Of a DNA stretch of 64,000 bases, positions 1-7,688 are shown piece after piece. A program made the position numbers and the translations under genes. Each line of letters starts with the position of its first letter. The stretch's first letter is position 1. Source of the stretch: a virus; the IMG/VR virus record IMGVR_UViG_3300028920_000039, positions 1 to 64,000 of that record; one strand, 5' to 3'. The notes beneath the pieces were generated by a model. That model saw only the letters and a program-made list of their open reading frames with translations, was not told the DNA's origin and ran no database searches.

Positions 1-2
1 GG

Positions 3-1325
3 AAGCCTTCCCAGCCTGCCAAATTTAAAAAGCCCAGCCCTCCGCCCAAAACAAAGGCTCCAACCGCTTCTGATGGGGGTAATTATCATACTTCTAACGA
101 TCCTTCGTGGAAAGGTGGTACTTGGGATGGTGTTTGGAAAGGTGGTGTTTGGGAGAATGGTGTTTGGAAAGGTGGTGATTGGTGGGGTGGTGAGTGGAAG
201 GGTGGTGTTTGGGAGAATGGTGTTTGGTGGGGTGGTGTTTGGAAAGGAGGTGAGTGGCGGGATGGTACTTGGGAGGCCGGTGTTTGGTGGGGTGGTGTTT
301 GGAAAGGAGGTGGGTGGAAGGGTGGTATTTGGTGGGGTGGTGAGTGGAAAGGTGGTGTTTGGGAGAATGGTTTTTGGTGGGATGGTTCTTGGTGGGATGG
401 TGTTTGGAAAGGTGGTGTTTGGGAGAATGGTGTTTGGAAAGGTGGTGTTTGGAAAGGTGGTGAGTGGAAAGGTGGTGTTTGGGAGAATGGTTTTTGGTGG
501 GATGGTGTTTGGAAAGGTGGTGAGTGGAAAGGAGGTGAGTGGAAGGGTGGTATTTGGTGGGGTGGTGAGTGGAAGGGTGGTAAGTGGAAGGGTGGTGTTT
601 GGAAAGAAGGTGAGTGGAAGGGTGGTGTTTGGTGGGGTGGTGAGTGGAAAGGAGGTGAGTGGAAGGGTGGTATTTGGAAGGGTGGTGTTTGGAAAGGAGG
701 TGAGTGGAAGAATGGTATTTGGTGGGATGGTGTTTGGAGAGGTGGTGTTTGGGAGCAGGGCAAAATCTGGGATCCTTATGAAGGCGATAGAGGCGCGTAT
801 GTGCAGTCTTCAGTTTCTCCACCTGAGTACTTCGCCAACAAAGGTCGAGGAATGAAAAAAGAACCCCCGGAGGAACCGGAAGTGAAAGATTCCATCGAAC
901 AAGCTATCAACATGATCCTTGATGAGGATGACGAAGCCACTCCTCTCCCCGTCCCGTCCTGGATACATCGTGGTTTGACCAAAGTCATGGTTCCTAAAGG
1001 CTTTGACTACCCTTCCTCAAGGGTGCCCCAGGGCACCGGCCATGAAGTAAGCGACAACAAAATCAGCTACACCGTAGATTTCAATTCTGACATTGAAGCA
1101 ATGAGCCAGCCAGGAGAAGGTCGAGATGAAGAGGTAGAGTTGCAGAATGAGATCGATGCAGAACTGAAGAAGGAGTTTGCAGTTCAGGGTCATGATGTTG
1201 TAAGGGTGAACACATACGTCTTCACAGGTCGCAACGGGAAGGTTGTGGCAAACGTGATAGTGGTCGTCAACAAGGAGAAGTATGATAGATCCAATCGAAC
1301 AAGCAATCGATATGGTGTTGGCTGA
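3..1325 (+). CDS. Trp-Gly pentapeptide-repeat virion-like protein with C-terminal tag (5' truncated by window)
   Basis: An open frame runs from the window edge to the stop at 1325, about 440 visible residues; the true start lies upstream. After a Pro/Lys-rich stretch, residues ~36-250 are about 43 tandem units of pattern W-x-G/N-G-V/E/T/D (WKGGV, WENGV, WWGGE), one unit being only four residues long. Such regular five-residue repeats suggest a beta-solenoid or repetitive fibre. At residue ~296 lies DSIEQAINMILDE, a member of the tag family found across this window. The last ~130 residues are a globular domain I do not recognise. The repeat has long open frames on other frames and on the reverse strand because its 15-nt unit lacks stops; this frame is chosen because it joins the downstream domain without interruption. 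Virion role is inferred. Confidence 0.75.
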   Translation, partial: KPSQPAKFKKPSPPPKTKAPTASDGGNYHTSNDPSWKGGTWDGVWKGGVWENGVWKGGDWWGGEWKGGVWENGVWWGGVWKGGEWRDGTWEAGVWWGGVWKGGGWKGGIWWGGEWKGGVWENGFWWDGSWWDGVWKGGVWENGVWKGGVWKGGEWKGGVWENGFWWDGVWKGGEWKGGEWKGGIWWGGEWKGGKWKGGVWKEGEWKGGVWWGGEWKGGEWKGGIWKGGVWKGGEWKNGIWWDGVWRGGVWEQGKIWDPYEGDRGAYVQSSVSPPEYFANKGRGMKKEPPEEPEVKDSIEQAINMILDEDDEATPLPVPSWIHRGLTKVMVPKGFDYPSSRVPQGTGHEVSDNKISYTVDFNSDIEAMSQPGEGRDEEVELQNEIDAELKKEFAVQGHDVVRVNTYVFTGRNGKVVANVIVVVNKEKYDRSNRTSNRYGVG

Positions 1326-1749
1326 GGAAGAAGCCTCAGACCTCGAGACTCGAATCATGCGTCACATTGACGCCGAGTATGAAGCTCTCGAAGGCTATTC
1401 TAAAGAGGACTTCTACTCCTACCTGAAGGATGTGTTTCCTGAAGTTGACCGAATCATGTCAGATGAAATCTACGACCAGGTAGGTCTGACACCTCGCAGG
1501 AAAAAGCAGAAAGCCAAGTCTGACAAGTTCTGGATCGCGGCATCTTTCACAATCGACGGTCTTGATGACGAATGGGTTGTCAGGCAGTACGATAATGGCG
1601 AATTCAAAGTAATCGATCAGGAACGGCAGATTGTTGCTGATGCTGGGAAGTCCTCCGCTAGTGATGCCATCACTAAGTTCTTCAATGAACTCGTCAAGAG
1701 AGGCGAAGTTGACCCCGACGCCGATGTCCACATGAAACCGTGGGGGTGA
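1282..1749 (+). CDS. Tag-bearing small protein, unknown function
   Basis: 155 residues. The start ATG lies inside the end of the preceding gene (44-nt overlap) behind a good AAGGAG ribosome site. Residues 3-14 are DPIEQAIDMVLA, the archetype of the tag recurring in this window, placed at the extreme N-terminus. It is followed by an acidic helical region and, around residues 85-150, a compact segment reading WIAASFTIDGLDDEWVVRQY, likely a small alpha/beta domain. No family recognised. The tag at the terminus and the coupling to the repeat protein suggest a virion-associated protein, by inference. Confidence 0.8.
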   Translation: MIDPIEQAIDMVLAEEEASDLETRIMRHIDAEYEALEGYSKEDFYSYLKDVFPEVDRIMSDEIYDQVGLTPRRKKQKAKSDKFWIAASFTIDGLDDEWVVRQYDNGEFKVIDQERQIVADAGKSSASDAITKFFNELVKRGEVDPDADVHMKPWG

Positions 1750-1791
1750 AAGTGGCCGCTCTCAAGAAATACCCGCATATAGGCTACACCA

Positions 1792-3093
1792 TTGGAGGAC
1801 TATACTGTTACTCGAGTAAATGGTGATCTCGGCCTATCTCACCAAGAATCAGGTATGTTTCTCACAGTGGACGAAGACTCTCCTTGGGACACCTTCTTTT
1901 TAGACGATATCGAGGAGTGGGGTGGTAAGGTCACAGCCGTTAAGAAGCTATCTCCTGCTCTCAAGAAACGACTGGAAGATCTCTACAGTGAGGTGGTACA
2001 GGCGCTTCATTATGAAGAGTCAGCCGAAGACTTCTCCACAACCACTATGAAGCATCGAGGTGGCGGAGATCTTCACAGACTTCACTATCAGGACAAAGGA
2101 TATCTTGATTATCAGGAAGAGGATGGGCTGTACTTTCTGATCAAGGTGACGGTCCTGCCTGAGCATAGACGCCAAGGTATTGCTACAAAGCTTCTCCGAA
2201 AATTTCTTGACATGGTCAGAGAGAATGAAGGAGCTGTTGATATTTCAGGCTACACTGAGATGGGTGAGAAGTATCTTAAGCATGTGGTGACTCGATTGAA
2301 AGACGAATATTCTGATCTGGTGTGGATGGATGAAGGTGTTGACAAGGCCATTGAGTTCTTGCTTGATGAAGCAGTTCCTGAAGACGAACCACTTGTTTTT
2401 CCCGATCATCCTGATGCCAAGTATTGGAACCTAACAACTACAGACATGCCGTTCTACGACGATCTGATGCGGTTACCAACTTACTTCAAAGACCACAAAG
2501 GCTTTGAAGCTAAGATGGAGTGGTTATCCCCTGTTAGCTATTTGAAAAGATGTAAAGAAATGTTCGATTGTACGTGGGCAAATTTGGAACAAGGTGTTTC
2601 CGAAAAACGTGTTGATGAATATGCCAAAATGATGCAGAAGGGTACGAAGTTTCCAGTTTTAACGTTAGAGCCATCCAGAGGATACCAAGAAGGCCGCCAT
2701 CGTGCCCTTGCAGCGTTGAAAGCAGGCATTCGAAGAGTGCCGGTTTTGACTGTCATGGAACCTGGCAGGAAAGAATCGGTTGAAGAAGAGGGTGAGTTCC
2801 CGGCAGGTGACTGCTATCGAAACGTCTACCTGAAAGCCAAGCAACTAGACGATGAGCACCCCGGTTTGAAGATCGCACACGGCAAGATCTACACCATCAA
2901 GGGCGACAAAATGATTGACCACGCTTGGATTGAGCTGGACGACAAAGTGGTTGATCCGACAGCGGGTGTGGAGATGGACAAGGAGAAGTGGTATGGACTG
3001 GTTAACGCCGAGCTACATAGCCACTATTCTTATGAGGAAGTCATGGTGAATACCCTCAGAAACCGGCATTGGGGGCCATGGGAAGAAAAATAA
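1792..3093 (+). CDS. Multidomain tagged protein: GNAT-like, ParB/Srx-like and transglutaminase-like segments
   Basis: 433 residues from a weak TTG start. Residues ~113-140 contain VTVLPEHRRQGIATKLL, a typical acetyl-CoA binding motif A of GNAT acetyltransferases. Residues 181-193 (EGVDKAIEFLLDE) match the window's recurring tag and act as a linker. Residues ~285-320 end in EGRHRALAALKAGIRRVPVL, resembling the GxxR/HR box of ParB/sulfiredoxin-like domains. The C-terminus has Cys341 (GDCYRN), His377 (DHAWIE) and Asp388 (VVDPT), spaced like a papain/transglutaminase-type triad. Substrates are unknown. The start is doubtful: a GTG at 1746 overlapping the previous stop opens a frame whose peptide would join this one smoothly if one G near 1793 were absent, so the intact gene may begin at 1746 with a frameshift. 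Confidence 0.8.
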   Translation: MEDYTVTRVNGDLGLSHQESGMFLTVDEDSPWDTFFLDDIEEWGGKVTAVKKLSPALKKRLEDLYSEVVQALHYEESAEDFSTTTMKHRGGGDLHRLHYQDKGYLDYQEEDGLYFLIKVTVLPEHRRQGIATKLLRKFLDMVRENEGAVDISGYTEMGEKYLKHVVTRLKDEYSDLVWMDEGVDKAIEFLLDEAVPEDEPLVFPDHPDAKYWNLTTTDMPFYDDLMRLPTYFKDHKGFEAKMEWLSPVSYLKRCKEMFDCTWANLEQGVSEKRVDEYAKMMQKGTKFPVLTLEPSRGYQEGRHRALAALKAGIRRVPVLTVMEPGRKESVEEEGEFPAGDCYRNVYLKAKQLDDEHPGLKIAHGKIYTIKGDKMIDHAWIELDDKVVDPTAGVEMDKEKWYGLVNAELHSHYSYEEVMVNTLRNRHWGPWEEK

Positions 3094-3112
3094 AAGAAAG
3101 TCAATTTTTTGG

Positions 3113-3141
3113 TTGACTTTGAAACAACAATCATCTACAAT
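3113..3141 (+). promoter_or_regulatory. Sigma-70-type promoter
   Basis: TTGACT at 3113-3118, a 17-nt spacer and TACAAT at 3136-3141, followed by ACTTGTAAC. The 5' flank AGTCAATTTTTTGGTTGACT is an inverted repeat nearly identical to the flank of the promoter at 11899. It would drive the leader RNA and the 3465 gene group. Confidence 0.75.
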
Positions 3142-3144
3142 ACT

Positions 3145-3460
3145 TGTAACAATTAACAACGGAGATGTTAGTTTGGTGAGCAGAGGAGAATACAGAGGGC
3201 GAAATCAGGGGACAGAGGACGCGCCAAGTGTTGAGCTTACTCCGCCGAGCATTCCTGCGTCAGCAGGTCGGACAAGGGGCAATTCCCTTAGCAATATTCG
3301 GGTCGTTAAGTGGACAAAAGGCAACATACCTGGGCAGCGAGCGGATGGTACGGCGGCGGGGCACAGCTCCGCTAGTAGAATCGGAGTTGCCACCTACGGG
3401 CCTCTAAACGAACTGGCTGGCCGAGACACTCCTCTGCTTATCCAACAAACCAGGAGGTAC
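3145..3460 (+). ncRNA. Putative structured non-coding RNA or long 5' leader
   Basis: About 315 nt between a strong promoter and the next ribosome site. Visible hairpins: CCTGC-GTCA-GCAGG at 3254-3267, flanked by a CCGA/TCGG extension; AAGGG-GCAATT-CCCTT near 3275-3290; AGCTCCG paired with CGGAGTT at 3365-3388; and a long-range helix between CTCCGCCG near 3240 and CGGCGGGG near 3352. One frame is open across it, but its only starts are a TTG inside the promoter and a GTG at 3176, and its Gly/Arg/Ser/Thr-rich translation does not look like a folded protein. I recognise no known RNA family. It could be a free RNA or a regulatory leader of the 3465 gene. Confidence 0.45.
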
Positions 3461-3464
3461 AGAG

Positions 3465-4487
3465 ATGCGGAACAAGGACAAGGTTAGGAAGGCGATGGAA
3501 GAGCTCCGTCTGAACACAGAGCCCAACTGTCACAGCTGGACGCAGTCTTCGGAACAGTGCTGGTGCGTCAAGGAGATCGCCAAACAGGCGGGTCTTACAG
3601 TCGACCAGACGAGGGACGCTCTTTATCAGATGAGGGGCTGGTACTGGAAGACCAGTCGTGGTCATTGCGGCCGTGTTGTTAACCATTACGGCCACAATCG
3701 CTGGCTTCACAAGACAGACCGGAACTGGCAGGTCAGCGAATGCTGGGATACAGTTCCCGAGTATCTGAAGGAGCTGAGTGAGGAAGCACATAGCATTCTG
3801 TCGAAAGTTCTACTTCGTTGCCAGGATGAAGGTTACAGGTACGAGATCAAAAAGGTCACCGCTCGCAGTGATGATCCGATTGATCTTGAAATTGAAGGTG
3901 TTCAGCACGCCAGTCCTTACAGTGACGGCGACTACACCCCGACGAACTTCCTTGCTTGGCTTCCGCTCATGGCGATTCACAATCTGATGGACTGGACGGA
4001 GATGGAGTTCGCCCGGGAATTGGACTATCCGTTCATGGCGATGGAGGGCGACTGGAGCGGTGTCAGGGACACTGATCCTGAGAAAATCAAGCGTCTTTTC
4101 AAGATCCACATTCAGGACGGCCATCCGCTGCCGTCAGATCCGGGTGATCCTGAGGATGAGGAAGGTGTCTGGTCAATTGACAGTGACGGCAACAAGTTCT
4201 TCATTCCGTTGCTGTATGGTTGCATCGGTATCTACAAGGCCGGAAAGGTCTGGGAGGTGGGTCTGGAAGGCGAAAATGCCACTCTCGACAACAAGAAGGT
4301 GAATTTCGCTGAGCTGGATCATTTTCTTCAGTATATCGAGGAGAAACATATTCGGGAAATCCCCTCGGTTGAAACACACGGCGGGGTGGGGATTCACGAC
4401 GAAGAATGGAATATGGTGATCGGCGCTGCTTGCTACACAGATCCCGCTGAAGCGCTGGAATATCTCAAGTCAGCCGTGGCTCACTAA
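3465..4487 (+). CDS. Hypothetical protein with N-terminal helix-turn-helix-like segment
   Basis: 340 residues, start ATG behind AGGAGG. Residues ~32-62 (CWCVKEIAKQAGLTVDQTRD and following) look like a winged-helix or helix-turn-helix unit, preceded by a Cys/His-containing stretch that might bind metal. The rest is acidic, Trp-rich and unrecognised, with a central region around residues 150-200 rich in aromatic residues. First gene of a run of closely spaced genes downstream of the 3113 promoter and leader RNA, so probably expressed early; this is inference. Confidence 0.75.
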   Translation: MRNKDKVRKAMEELRLNTEPNCHSWTQSSEQCWCVKEIAKQAGLTVDQTRDALYQMRGWYWKTSRGHCGRVVNHYGHNRWLHKTDRNWQVSECWDTVPEYLKELSEEAHSILSKVLLRCQDEGYRYEIKKVTARSDDPIDLEIEGVQHASPYSDGDYTPTNFLAWLPLMAIHNLMDWTEMEFARELDYPFMAMEGDWSGVRDTDPEKIKRLFKIHIQDGHPLPSDPGDPEDEEGVWSIDSDGNKFFIPLLYGCIGIYKAGKVWEVGLEGENATLDNKKVNFAELDHFLQYIEEKHIREIPSVETHGGVGIHDEEWNMVIGAACYTDPAEALEYLKSAVAH

Positions 4488-4545
4488 AACAAACGATTCT
4501 CTTCTAGAAGTTGTAAGTACATACAACAAGGGAGGAGATACAGAG

Positions 4546-5088
4546 ATGCGGATAGAGAATCGCACACATTGGTCCACTCGAAATCTCAAGTCGTTCGTTG
4601 TCAAGGTCTGTGACAGGGAGATGGTCACTCCTGAGTACCGCAAACGTTTACGTGTGACTTTCAACTACGCCAAGCGAATCGGAGCTGATTACTGGGTTGG
4701 TGGATACGCCACCTACAATTCCCACTACATGACTATTCATCTCCCGAAGGACAAGGTTCATAAGAGGGGCCTTGCTCATACAATCGCCCATGAGATGGCT
4801 CACAATCATGGGGTCAGACACAGAAGCATGCATGGACCCTTGTACGGTTACGCTCCGGGATGGGAAGAGCTTTACGCTTGGGCAGACGAACTGCCTCTTG
4901 AGAAGAAAGCACCCGTGGTCCCTGCCAAGCCAACCAAGTTGCAGGCCGCACAAGCCAAGCTCGCCGGCGCTCGGGCGGCTCTCAAGGCCTGGGAGACGAA
5001 GAAGAAACTTGCGATGACCAAGACTCAGAAGTGGAAGGACAAGGTCTACTACTATACACAACGCGTCAAGGAACTCTCAGATGGCTGA
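4546..5088 (+). CDS. Zinc metalloprotease-like protein (HEXXHXXGXXH)
   Basis: 180 residues, ATG behind GGGAGGAG. Residues 82-92 read HEMAHNHGVRH, the complete HEXXHXXGXXH zinc-binding and catalytic signature of metzincin-type proteases: His82, His86 and His92 as ligands, Glu83 as catalytic base. SprT/WSS1-like proteases are an alternative family. The preceding ~80 residues would form the N-terminal half of a minimal zincin fold. Residues ~125-178 are an Ala/Lys-rich coiled coil. No signal peptide is visible, so it probably acts in the cytoplasm or in the virion; the substrate is unknown. TTGTAAG at 4511 precedes the ribosome site, as for several other genes here. Confidence 0.8.
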   Translation: MRIENRTHWSTRNLKSFVVKVCDREMVTPEYRKRLRVTFNYAKRIGADYWVGGYATYNSHYMTIHLPKDKVHKRGLAHTIAHEMAHNHGVRHRSMHGPLYGYAPGWEELYAWADELPLEKKAPVVPAKPTKLQAAQAKLAGARAALKAWETKKKLAMTKTQKWKDKVYYYTQRVKELSDG

Positions 5089-5272
5089 ATGTCCACAGTG
5101 TGAGAAGTACAAGGAGCAGCTTCGGAAGCTGACCTACATGTACAAGGACAAGAACAAACAGATTGAGCGGCTGGAGCACTCCAAGCAAGCTGCTATTGAC
5201 AATCTCAAGAGAAAGATCAAGGAGCTAGTCTGTAAGAGGAAACAGGATGACGACAAAACTGACCAAGGCTGA
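5081..5272 (+). CDS. Small coiled-coil protein with CxxC
   Basis: 63 residues overlapping the previous gene by 8 nt and the next by 26 nt, so translationally coupled. Begins MAECPQCEKY, giving a single CxxC pair, then a Lys/Glu-rich heptad-like helix. Probably a small oligomeric or adaptor protein; function unknown. Confidence 0.7.
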   Translation: MAECPQCEKYKEQLRKLTYMYKDKNKQIERLEHSKQAAIDNLKRKIKELVCKRKQDDDKTDQG

Positions 5273-7094
5273 CGATCCCGAAGTCACTCGTCTGGACAAC
5301 GAAGAGGAGATCCGGATCGGTGATTGGTGGTGGGTCAAGTTCGATGACGATTACGATTTTGATGACAGAGACTGGTACCAGCATCTGATTCTAAACGATG
5401 AAGGAGAGTGTCTTCTGTGTGTTGAGCACATCGGTAGCAACTTCGTCGAGGTTCGTTCTGAATCAGACGGTGGCTCCTATGGTTGGAAGGTTCATCTGGA
5501 CGAGTGGTACCAGTCCTGCCGAAAGGAGCCGAACTGGCGAGCCTACGTGGAAGATCGCATTCAGCTGGATCAGGCCAAGATACAAGAGACCATGAAGCAG
5601 ATCTCCAGCAGGGCTGAGAGCTTGCACCTGACGGGCCGTCAAGCTCTGCCACCTTCTGAGGAGGAAGAGCAGTCGTTGCTGCCTTCTACATATGTCACGT
5701 CACCTGACAAGTACAAGGCTGATCTGATAGTGGCTCGAGACGAGCAGTTCCCTCAGCTGGAGGAAGATGTCAAGAAGTACAGTACCGATCTGGCTGTACA
5801 GACCAGAAATTCTTACCTGCCTGACAAGATGCGAATGAAGAAGCTCAAAGAGGTTGTGAAGGGTGTTGAGGATAAGATCTTTACGGTGGAGCTGTACGTC
5901 GGCATGAATGAGGACATCACACAGATCAAGAAAGGCGAACCTGCCCCTGCCGATACACCCATCACCATCCGTCAGCTTGTGTTGTTCATGGATGAAGAGA
6001 CCCTTTTCGAGTACAAGAGTGGTGGTATGGACATCACCGATCTCAAACGATTTGACGAATGGGTTGTCAAGAAGAAGAATCTCAGCCGCATTCTTCCCGA
6101 GGCCAGGGGTGTGGTGGCAATGCAGGTTCGCCGAGAAAGGAAAGACTACGGCGAATCTGAATCAATCGCTGCCGCAATCAGCCACATTCAACTGAATGAA
6201 GCCAACATGAGCACCTACTTGCTCATTCGAAACGGTGACAACGTCTACCGAATCGCTACTGGACTCGATTTCAAGCCACGTCTTGTTCCTTTGAAGACCG
6301 AGTTGAATGAAGAATATCGGAAAGAAGAAAGGTGGTGGGACCACGACCTAAAGGACTACAAGAAAGAAAGTGAGCTGATAACTCCTGACCATCTTGACTA
6401 CGACGAGCATGTTCTGAAGCGGCTCGCTAAGATCAAGCAGTACAATCGTATCATTCTGATCCTGCAAGGCCTTATTGATCGAACCAATATCTTTCAGCCG
6501 ATGCCACGTGCTAACCTGTCGGACCCAAATCAGATCAGTAAGTGGTGCAACTTGGTGAGAGACGAGGAAGCCCTGCCAGCCCCTCCGTTGGACTGGAAGG
6601 AGTATCAGGAGCGTATGAATAGCACCCTCAAGAAGGGCAAGGTTGTGATGGTTGGTGCTACATATAGAAGGAAATGGCACAGTACCGGAAATAGGGGCTC
6701 CGGCTACTGGGGTGAGTGTTTCTGGGATGAGAGTCCTGCTTACGGCTTGTTCACAAGTTACACAATCTATAAGGTGGCTTCTGTCAAGAGAGACCGTTCC
6801 GCTGTGGAGATCACCTTCCCTGAGAGATATTCTGACAATTCCTACGAAGATGATGGCTGGCGAGGGCAGGGAAGGTACCGTGGAGGAGAGCTGTCAGGCA
6901 GGACTTCTCATTTGTGGGTGCCAATGAAGTACATTCTGAACGTTAGTGATTACACCCTTGGGGACTACATGATGTTTCTTTGCAACCATGCCGCCAAGGG
7001 CAAGTACAACAAGTGGGCTCGATATGTCATAACAGCCGAAGAGTTCGCTCGTGGTAACTTGAAGGTGGAAGAGTCAAAAGATGAAACAGACTGA
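5247..7094 (+). CDS. Large hypothetical phage protein
   Basis: 615 residues, start ATG inside the preceding gene. The N-terminal ~90 residues are acidic and Trp-rich (GDWWWVKFDDDYDFDDRDWY), then a long predicted helical region (residues ~95-215), a central mixed domain containing YLLIRNGDNVYRIATGLDF around residues 325-345, and a C-terminal mixed region. No catalytic motif is obvious and I do not recognise the family. Its length and position among early-looking genes suggest a conserved phage protein rather than a structural one, but this is weak inference. Confidence 0.75.
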   Translation: MTTKLTKADDPEVTRLDNEEEIRIGDWWWVKFDDDYDFDDRDWYQHLILNDEGECLLCVEHIGSNFVEVRSESDGGSYGWKVHLDEWYQSCRKEPNWRAYVEDRIQLDQAKIQETMKQISSRAESLHLTGRQALPPSEEEEQSLLPSTYVTSPDKYKADLIVARDEQFPQLEEDVKKYSTDLAVQTRNSYLPDKMRMKKLKEVVKGVEDKIFTVELYVGMNEDITQIKKGEPAPADTPITIRQLVLFMDEETLFEYKSGGMDITDLKRFDEWVVKKKNLSRILPEARGVVAMQVRRERKDYGESESIAAAISHIQLNEANMSTYLLIRNGDNVYRIATGLDFKPRLVPLKTELNEEYRKEERWWDHDLKDYKKESELITPDHLDYDEHVLKRLAKIKQYNRIILILQGLIDRTNIFQPMPRANLSDPNQISKWCNLVRDEEALPAPPLDWKEYQERMNSTLKKGKVVMVGATYRRKWHSTGNRGSGYWGECFWDESPAYGLFTSYTIYKVASVKRDRSAVEITFPERYSDNSYEDDGWRGQGRYRGGELSGRTSHLWVPMKYILNVSDYTLGDYMMFLCNHAAKGKYNKWARYVITAEEFARGNLKVEESKDETD

Positions 7095-7407
7095 GATGTT
7101 TTGCGGTGAGATTGGCGAAGGAATGCTTTTTCATTTCTACCCTTCAGCCGCGGTTGTAAAGATGTGCGGCGTATCTGCCGATAAGGTTCACAAAGTTACG
7201 GTTACTGAGGTATCAGAAGTAGTGGAACAAACCAAAGCTACGGGAACAGAAGCATACTTTGCTTGGTGGGATAACGAAGACCAACGTTTTGTGCATGTTT
7301 ACCCTTCTTTCCTACAAGTAGATGTGTGTTTTCCTTATGGTGTCAAAGGTGCACAACAGGCGGGAAAGGGAATGGCTTACCAAGTTGAGGTGAGAATCAT
7401 AGAATGA
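7081..7407 (+). CDS. Hypothetical protein
   Basis: 108 residues, start overlapping the previous gene end by 14 nt and its own end overlapping the next ATG. Mixed alpha/beta composition with several aromatic residues (YFAWWDNEDQRFVHVYPSF) and no known motif. Only the coupling to the large 5247 gene is informative. Confidence 0.7.
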   Translation: MKQTEMFCGEIGEGMLFHFYPSAAVVKMCGVSADKVHKVTVTEVSEVVEQTKATGTEAYFAWWDNEDQRFVHVYPSFLQVDVCFPYGVKGAQQAGKGMAYQVEVRIIE

Positions 7408-7619
7408 AGGTGTGGAGACTGCAAAACCCTCGAGTCTTTGTTAAGAGCGCTTGCATTACTTTCGTTGCAAGTTACCCCGAAGGTTCTCAGTGGGTGCTAT
7501 CTGTCATTACAAAGTATGACTGGATGGGGGTGATTGATTCTTGTTCTTCTTTGACAGCAGCCAAACGCCTCTTCTCGACCCACTTCCTTTCACCCAAAGA
7601 TCATGGTCCAAACATCTAG
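7404..7619 (+). CDS. Small hypothetical protein
   Basis: 71 residues, ATGA overlap with the previous gene. Sequence resembles a short beta-beta-alpha unit: a strand pair (SACITFVASYP, QWVLSVITKYDW), then a Ser/Ala-rich helix ending in KRLFSTHF. Not recognised. Confidence 0.65.
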   Translation: MKVWRLQNPRVFVKSACITFVASYPEGSQWVLSVITKYDWMGVIDSCSSLTAAKRLFSTHFLSPKDHGPNI

Positions 7620-7688
7620 AAGGAAGAAAACATTGAACTCTAATCAAGACTCGTTTGGAAGTCTTGTAAGTATATTTAGGAGGAGGAG

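Noticed and set aside
73-855. Other open frames (+1 and two on the reverse strand) of up to 260 codons over the Trp-Gly repeat
   Set aside because: The 15-nt repeat is stop-free in several frames; only the WKGGV-type frame continues into the downstream gene, and the alternatives read as simple GKVVFG or HSPPFQ repeats.
3113-3487. 124-codon open frame over the leader
   Set aside because: Starts at a TTG inside the promoter, has poor composition, and the region folds into clear RNA helices.
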